NCBI GenBank assembly: GCA_003023125.1
Contig: PXSY01000094.1
Span: 1-8,366, forward strand
From: Bacteroidetes bacterium QH_10_64_19
Lineage (GTDB): Bacteria; Bacteroidota; Rhodothermia; Rhodothermales; Salinibacteraceae
DNA: 8,366 bases
Direction of reading: 5' to 3'
A program made the translations under genes and the position numbers. Below are positions 5,491 to 8,366 of this stretch, piece after piece (position 1 is the first letter of the stretch; each line of letters opens with the position of its first letter). The notes below the pieces were generated by a model. That model saw only the letters and a program-made list of their open reading frames with translations. It did no database searches and was not told where the DNA came from.

Positions 5491-6019
5491 CATCGACGTA
5501 GGGACCGACGCTCCCGACGTGTTCAACTCCATCATCGAAATCCCGCAGGGAGGCAAGGTGAAATATGAGTTGGACAAGGAGATCGGCATGTTGCGAGTGG
5601 ATCGCATGCTGTACTCCTCGGTCGTCTACCCGGCCAACTACGGCTTCATTCCCAAGTCCTACGCGGACGATGGAGATCCGCTCGACGTGCTGGTGCTGGC
5701 CCAGGAGGCTGTCGACCCGCTGAGCATTCTCCGTGCCCGTCCCATCGGCATGATGAGCATGCTCGACGACAATGAGAAGGACGCGAAGATCATCTGCATC
5801 CACGTGGACGATCCGGCGTTCAACGACTACTGGCACAGCAAGGAGCTTCCCGACCATCGTCTCCGGGAACTCCGCCGGTTCTTTCAAGACTACAAAGCGC
5901 TCGAGGACAAGACCGTCCGGGTACAGGACTTCTTCGGGCCGGATCGGGCCAAGGACGTGGTGGAAGAAGCCCTGGAACGCTACGAGGAAGAAGTTGCCTC
6001 GAACCAGGAGGATGCATGA
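5471..6019 (+). CDS. ppa: Inorganic pyrophosphatase, family I
   Basis: A 182-residue soluble family I pyrophosphatase. It hydrolyses diphosphate to two phosphates with Mg2+ and pulls biosynthetic reactions such as nucleic-acid synthesis and aminoacylation forward. The signature DDGDPLDVL (66-74) is intact. Active-site residues can be matched to the E. coli enzyme: Glu23, Lys31, Glu33, Arg45, Tyr53 (YPANYGF), Asp67, Asp69, Asp72, Asp99, Asp104, Lys106 and Tyr141/Lys142 (FFQDYKAL). ATG 5471 gives the normal family N-terminus ([11 protein letters not shown]). An in-frame TTG at 5420 would add 17 unlike residues and is rejected. There is no Shine-Dalgarno. The 203-base upstream spacer with two hairpins suggests its own transcription unit or leader control. 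The gene faces the minus-strand barrel gene. Confidence 0.97.
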   Translation: MSHPWHDIDVGTDAPDVFNSIIEIPQGGKVKYELDKEIGMLRVDRMLYSSVVYPANYGFIPKSYADDGDPLDVLVLAQEAVDPLSILRARPIGMMSMLDDNEKDAKIICIHVDDPAFNDYWHSKELPDHRLRELRRFFQDYKALEDKTVRVQDFFGPDRAKDVVEEALERYEEEVASNQEDA

Positions 6020-6097
6020 GAGGGGGATTGGCAGGAGATGCTCATCCCTCACGCACCATGTTGTGGTTCGTAAACGCCGACCTGTCTTCCTCCGAGT

Positions 6098-6125
6098 GCG
6101 TTCGAGGCCCCGACCCCTTCGACGC
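6098..6125. terminator. Bulged hairpin between the convergent genes
   Basis: GCGT, CGA and GG in 6098-6107 can pair with CC, TCG and ACGC in 6116-6125, with one bulged base on each side, around a C-rich loop. It lies about 80 bases after the ppa stop, where a two-way terminator would be expected. There is no T tract. Bases 6203-6208 and 6223-6228 (CCGTCG/CGACGG) form a second weak stem. Apart from these I see nothing in 6020-6237. Confidence 0.2.
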
Positions 6126-6237
6126 AAGGATGCTGGGCGACACGCGTCAACGAGATGATCGTCTCCTTCCTGCGGTGGCTCCGCCCTGCCCTAAAGCCGG
6201 CACCGTCGCTGAAAGTGGACGACGACGGCAGTGAGCG

Positions 6238-6257
6238 CTGACTCTTCAGAGTGTCAG
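6238..6257 (-). terminator. Hairpin at the original end of the barrel gene
   Basis: ACTCT (6241-6245) and AGAGT (6248-6252) form a tight stem, extended by CTG/CAG (6238-6240 and 6255-6257) with a two-base bulge. It coincides with the TGA (6248-6246, minus strand) that ends the out-of-frame barrel tail, supporting that as the ancestral gene end. Confidence 0.25.
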
Positions 6258-6332
6258 TCCCACCCCGGCGCTTACGGTGTTGTTCGAGCTCAGCGCGTAG
6301 TCGACGTTGAGTTGAATGATGGCCAGGGTGAC
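6246..6332 (-). pseudogene. Out-of-frame C-terminal strands of the barrel gene
   Basis: On the minus strand, a frame one base back from that of the upstream gene reads VTLAIIQLNVDYAL followed by SSNNTVSAGVGLTL and TGA. The alternating hydrophobic/polar pattern and the VSAGVG ending are what the final strands of a DUF6588-like barrel should look like. The upstream frame stops at TAG 6334-6332, immediately before it. An indel, probably a small deletion since linking residues also seem to be missing, best explains this. No slippery heptamer is visible for programmed frameshifting. Confidence 0.6.
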
Positions 6333-7210
6333 TAATCGTCCTGGTTGAGCGAGACCGTCGATGTTCCGGCGTCTGTCTGAAACGTATATCCGACATCGAC
6401 CCCAAATTTCTCGTACTGAAGGCCGCCGTAAACGGTGATGGGCGCCACAGGGACGCTCTTACTAATCTGTGCGTTCAGGACCCAGCCGGACGCATCTATA
6501 ATCTTTCCCGAGTTGGGCTCTTCATTTCCGGAGACGGACAGGTTCTGCCAGGTGCCCTGAACAGCGAGATTGATGGGGGAGAGGGGAATGTACTGGCTGA
6601 GGCTGTGCCGCACGGAAAGGCCGAACATTGACACCGAGCCGTAATCGCTGATTGAGGTTTCGGGCAGGTAGCGAAGCTGCGCGTCCGTGCCGAGGACCGT
6701 TCCGGCCCCGATCTGCGGAACTGCGAGGGGGGCTACTGGGGTGTTGAGCAGACCCCGGGGAAGATCGACGGTTTCGTCAGGTGTACGCGGGTCCCGGTCC
6801 GAAATGGTCGCTTGTCCGGGAGAGCTTTCGTCCCCGAATGCCGTTGGAACACGATCGGGCCCGTAAGTGATGTCGAGGGTGCGGCCGTCGTCTGTCGTGA
6901 TCGTTTCGTCCTGCGGAGCAAACGAGCTGGCCGATCCGGAGGTGAATGCCCCCATCCCCGCCACACCTACATACACGCCGACCACGGGAATAACACCCTC
7001 GCCGCCGACCTCGGCGGTCCGAAACAGTCCGGCGTTCAGATCGGCTCCGAGCGCGTCGGTGACGGGTTGGGTGTAGCTGTCAGCGTATGTCTCACCAATG
7101 CTGCTGAGGGCGTCGCCCAGTTCGTCTGAGTCCTGGGCCTGGGCCGGAGCGGCAATCAGAAATGTGAAGGCGAGCAGGAAAAGGAGCGGGTGGCGAAGCG
7201 CGTCGGGCAT
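6332..7210 (-). CDS. Exported beta-barrel-like protein resembling DUF6588, probably frameshift-truncated
   Basis: A 292-residue product. ATG 7210 is chosen because it starts a clean signal peptide (MPDALRHPLLFLLAFTFLIA, cleavage likely after AQA at residue 25); starting at 7279 would put 23 extra residues before it. The mature part resembles the DUF6588 proteins of Bacteroidota/Rhodothermota, predicted outer-membrane barrels of unknown function. It has an N-terminal region with 'SIGETYADSYTQPVTDALGA', a Gly-rich first strand (GVYVGVAGMGAF), a PVAPLAVPQIGAG segment, and then alternating strands such as VSMFGLSVRHSL and ITVYGGLQYEKFGVDVGYTF. It stops at TAG 6334-6332 after SLNQDD, and the expected last strands follow in another frame (6332-6246). 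Whether the short form inserts in the membrane is doubtful. It has its own promoter candidate and converges with ppa. Confidence 0.75.
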   Translation of the reverse strand: MPDALRHPLLFLLAFTFLIAAPAQAQDSDELGDALSSIGETYADSYTQPVTDALGADLNAGLFRTAEVGGEGVIPVVGVYVGVAGMGAFTSGSASSFAPQDETITTDDGRTLDITYGPDRVPTAFGDESSPGQATISDRDPRTPDETVDLPRGLLNTPVAPLAVPQIGAGTVLGTDAQLRYLPETSISDYGSVSMFGLSVRHSLSQYIPLSPINLAVQGTWQNLSVSGNEEPNSGKIIDASGWVLNAQISKSVPVAPITVYGGLQYEKFGVDVGYTFQTDAGTSTVSLNQDD

Positions 7211-7244
7211 GGCAGAAAGAGCTGGATGTTGAGAATGAAAGATT

Positions 7245-7262
7245 ACCGGAAAGGTATCCGGT
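7245..7262. promoter_or_regulatory. Operator-like palindrome over the barrel-gene promoter
   Basis: ACCGGA (7245-7250) and TCCGGT (7257-7262) are perfect inverted repeats separated by 6 bases. Their centres are 12 bases apart, slightly over one helical turn, as in sites for dimeric regulators. The palindrome covers the proposed -7 box, so a bound protein would block transcription. No regulator gene is nearby. Confidence 0.4.
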
Positions 7263-7279
7263 GGACGATACATACGCAA
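7249..7279 (-). promoter_or_regulatory. Bacteroidota-type promoter for the barrel gene
   Basis: On the minus strand, TTG (7279-7277) is followed after 20 bases by TACCTTTC (7256-7249), seven of eight positions being compatible with the Bacteroidota -7 box TAnnTTTG. The implied start, near 7242, leaves a leader of roughly 30 bases before ATG 7210. Confidence 0.45.
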
Positions 7280-7396
7280 GCCCAGATGAGAATAACTGGG
7301 GGCTGGGACATCGGCAGGGGCAAAGAGGGACCCTGATCTCCGTCCGACCGATTGCTGGATCGTCGTCCGCGAGACACGACCTCGAAACGTACGGGA

Positions 7397-7546
7397 TCAG
7401 TGTGAAGAGGAGCGGGGGAGGGCATCGAGATCCATGTATTTGGCGAGGCGCCCGCGATCGTGGGGAGCGGTGCAGAGGCTCACCACGATGAAGATCGCCA
7501 CGTTGGCCACGAGGCCGCTGGGGACCTCGTCGGAGGAATCAGACAC
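7397..7546 (-). pseudogene. Possible remnant of a sodium:solute symporter C-terminus
   Basis: A minus-strand frame ending at TGA 7399-7397 reads SGLVANVAIFIVVSLCTAP, then HDRGRLAKYMDLDALPR. The pattern N-hydrophobic-F-hydrophobic-SLxT-P followed by a charged tail resembles the last membrane helix and C-terminus of SSS-family symporters. Upstream the frame becomes Pro/Arg-rich and reaches a stop without an ATG, and nothing of the other helices is visible. It would be a short leftover after deletion. The match is by eye over about 35 residues and could be chance. Confidence 0.25.
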
Positions 7547-7577
7547 GGGTGGGAAGTGACTGGGACGGGAATCGTGC

Positions 7578-7832
7578 CTACGTCGTGGAGGGGGAAGCGG
7601 ACGAGGGACACGGAGACCGGGCGTGAGCCAAGGTCAGTCGCATTCCATCCGTTTTTCCCTGTAGCGTTGGGTCAGAGTGCATGTCTTCCGTCGAAGCATC
7701 GTAAGACTCCGACGACCGTTCGTTGTGAGGGTCGCCGCCGCTCCGGCACGAATAGAGGATGGAGGCGGCAAGCAGGAGCGCGGCGGCGCCTGCGAGGAGA
7801 AAAAAGGTTCCGGCGAGGAGCGTGCGCTTCAT
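7578..7832 (-). CDS. Possible small lipoprotein or membrane-anchored protein
   Basis: An 84-residue frame that I do not recognise. It starts at ATG 7832 with a textbook export signal: MKRT followed by a long hydrophobic stretch (about 5-27). LYSC at 26-29 could serve as a lipobox with Cys29 lipidated; otherwise the stretch is a membrane anchor. The short mature part is hydrophilic (Ser, Asp, Glu) to about residue 60 and then becomes less gene-like, so the true 3' end may differ through a frameshift. It begins 57 bases downstream of the polymerase stop on the same strand and could be cotranscribed with it. No ribosome-binding site is visible. Confidence 0.4.
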   Translation of the reverse strand: MKRTLLAGTFFLLAGAAALLLAASILYSCRSGGDPHNERSSESYDASTEDMHSDPTLQGKTDGMRLTLAHARSPCPSSASPSTT

Positions 7833-7888
7833 GGTCGAGCAGAATCCGGTGCGGAAGGGGCGAAGAGCGAATGGCGACGCCGTAGGAA

Positions 7889-8366
7889 TTAAAACGGCAC
7901 TTCTTCTTGGTGATCTACGTGGTCAGACTCGTGTTCAGTCGTCTGGATGTCAATGCCCTCGGCTGAAACCCCGAAGAGGTCTTCGGGCGAGAAGACAAGT
8001 CGGAAGTCGTGCTCGTCGAGCCGCTTCAGGTAATAGGCCGTATTCTCGTCGGGATCGTCCGGGTCCCACTCGTCGGCCCGTTTGCAGTGCTTGAAGGCCG
8101 TCACGTTGGCGCTGTCGCCGGTGATGTAGTACGAGATGCGGTCGCCCTTGCGGACGGGCTTGCCGGTTTTTTCCTCCTTCTCCTTCGCCAACTCGTAGGC
8201 CGCAGCCCGGGGCCGCTGGCCCTCCTCCACGTCGGCCTCGTACTGCTCGATTGTGTCCTTGAGGCTCTCGGTGCGGGCGAAGCTGTCGGCGCTCTCCCAG
8301 TCGTGCTCAACGATTTTCTCGCGGGTGTCCACATAGAGCTCGTGCAGCCTCTCCACGTCCTGGTCC
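7889..8366 (-). CDS. Family B DNA polymerase, C-terminal end (partial)
   Basis: The frame is open to the window edge, so the start is outside; a GTG at 8356 is internal. The 158 visible residues match the thumb/C-terminal part of family B polymerases: RPRAAAYELAKEKEE (visible 51-65) followed by KPVRKGDRISYYITG (69-83), the counterpart of the 'Kxxx-G-xxIxYxI' strand in archaeal and bacterial PolB, then WDPDDPDENTAYYLKRL (100-116), matching the conserved 'D...YYxxxxL' helix. Polymerase and exonuclease active sites lie outside, so fidelity class and activity cannot be judged. Likely a replicative-accessory or repair polymerase akin to Pol II. The end is unusual: an acidic His/Asp/Glu tail finishing in QEEVPF, like the SSB C-terminal tip. 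Acidic residues are abundant, as in salt-in halophiles. Confidence 0.75.
   Translation of the reverse strand, partial: DQDVERLHELYVDTREKIVEHDWESADSFARTESLKDTIEQYEADVEEGQRPRAAAYELAKEKEEKTGKPVRKGDRISYYITGDSANVTAFKHCKRADEWDPDDPDENTAYYLKRLDEHDFRLVFSPEDLFGVSAEGIDIQTTEHESDHVDHQEEVPF

Larger units (their letters stand above)
7211..7577. other. 367-base stretch without a convincing intact gene
   Basis: It contains the promoter and palindrome of the barrel gene at its left end and a possible symporter remnant at 7397-7546. Short open frames on both strands lack good starts and have basic or low-complexity products unlike the acidic proteins around them. I see no tRNA, other RNA gene, tandem repeat or insertion-sequence end. 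Confidence 0.5.

Noticed and set aside
6022..6050. Hairpin GGGGGAT/ATCCCTC right after the ppa stop
   Set aside because: Only 7 bp including a wobble, with a 15-base loop and no T tract; too weak to call.
6332..6340. Programmed -1 frameshifting in the barrel gene
   Set aside because: The shift direction would fit, but there is no slippery heptamer or downstream stem, and linking residues appear to be missing, so a mutation is simpler.
7460..7885. 141-codon plus-strand frame
   Set aside because: Very Arg-rich, with no plausible start or domains; it lies antisense to the small lipoprotein candidate and the symporter remnant.
1..8366. CRISPR array, tRNA/rRNA genes, insertion sequences, toxin-antitoxin pair
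   Set aside because: Looked for on both strands; no regularly spaced repeats, cloverleaf, transposase motifs or terminal inverted repeats seen.

Overview
The window looks like chromosomal DNA from a high-GC, salt-adapted member of the Rhodothermota/Bacteroidota, most likely Salinibacter or a close relative. Four signs point that way. The proteins are rich in Asp and Glu. None of the convincing start codons has a Shine-Dalgarno sequence, which is usual in Bacteroidota. Two putative promoters resemble the Bacteroidota -7 box (TAnnTTTG). There is also a family B DNA polymerase next to an exported beta-barrel-like protein. The taxon is inferred from sequence character, not from any search.

Left part, plus strand (1-3307): the 3' end of a short aldehyde dehydrogenase-like protein that has no catalytic-cysteine region; a SPOR-domain lipoprotein; a divergent sodium/calcium-exchanger-family membrane protein; and a YeeZ-like atypical short-chain dehydrogenase. 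They are closely spaced in one direction, but no shared pathway is evident.

Middle, plus strand (3308-6019): egtD (histidine N-alpha-methyltransferase, first step of ergothioneine synthesis), an unrecognised protein whose motif order recalls RNase H-fold phage-terminase nucleases, and ppa (inorganic pyrophosphatase). The spacers here carry most of the unexplained structure: alternative hairpins before egtD, a perfect AGGAGG with a 24-codon ORF overlapping the start of the unknown gene, and a 29-position hairpin before ppa. Five of that hairpin's seven non-Watson-Crick positions are G-U pairs on the plus strand, which suggests it works as RNA in the ppa leader.

Right part, minus strand (6246-8366): a DUF6588-like exported barrel protein whose final beta strands lie in another frame past a stop codon, so it is probably frameshifted. 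It has a good promoter candidate with an operator-like palindrome. Upstream of it come a roughly 370-base stretch with a possible remnant of a sodium:solute symporter, a possible small lipoprotein, and the C-terminal end of a family B DNA polymerase whose last residues resemble the SSB C-terminal tip. ppa and the barrel gene are convergent.

I see no complete new defence or mobile system. The best candidates for something undescribed are the ppa leader hairpin, the RNase H-like orphan and the SSB-like tail on the polymerase.
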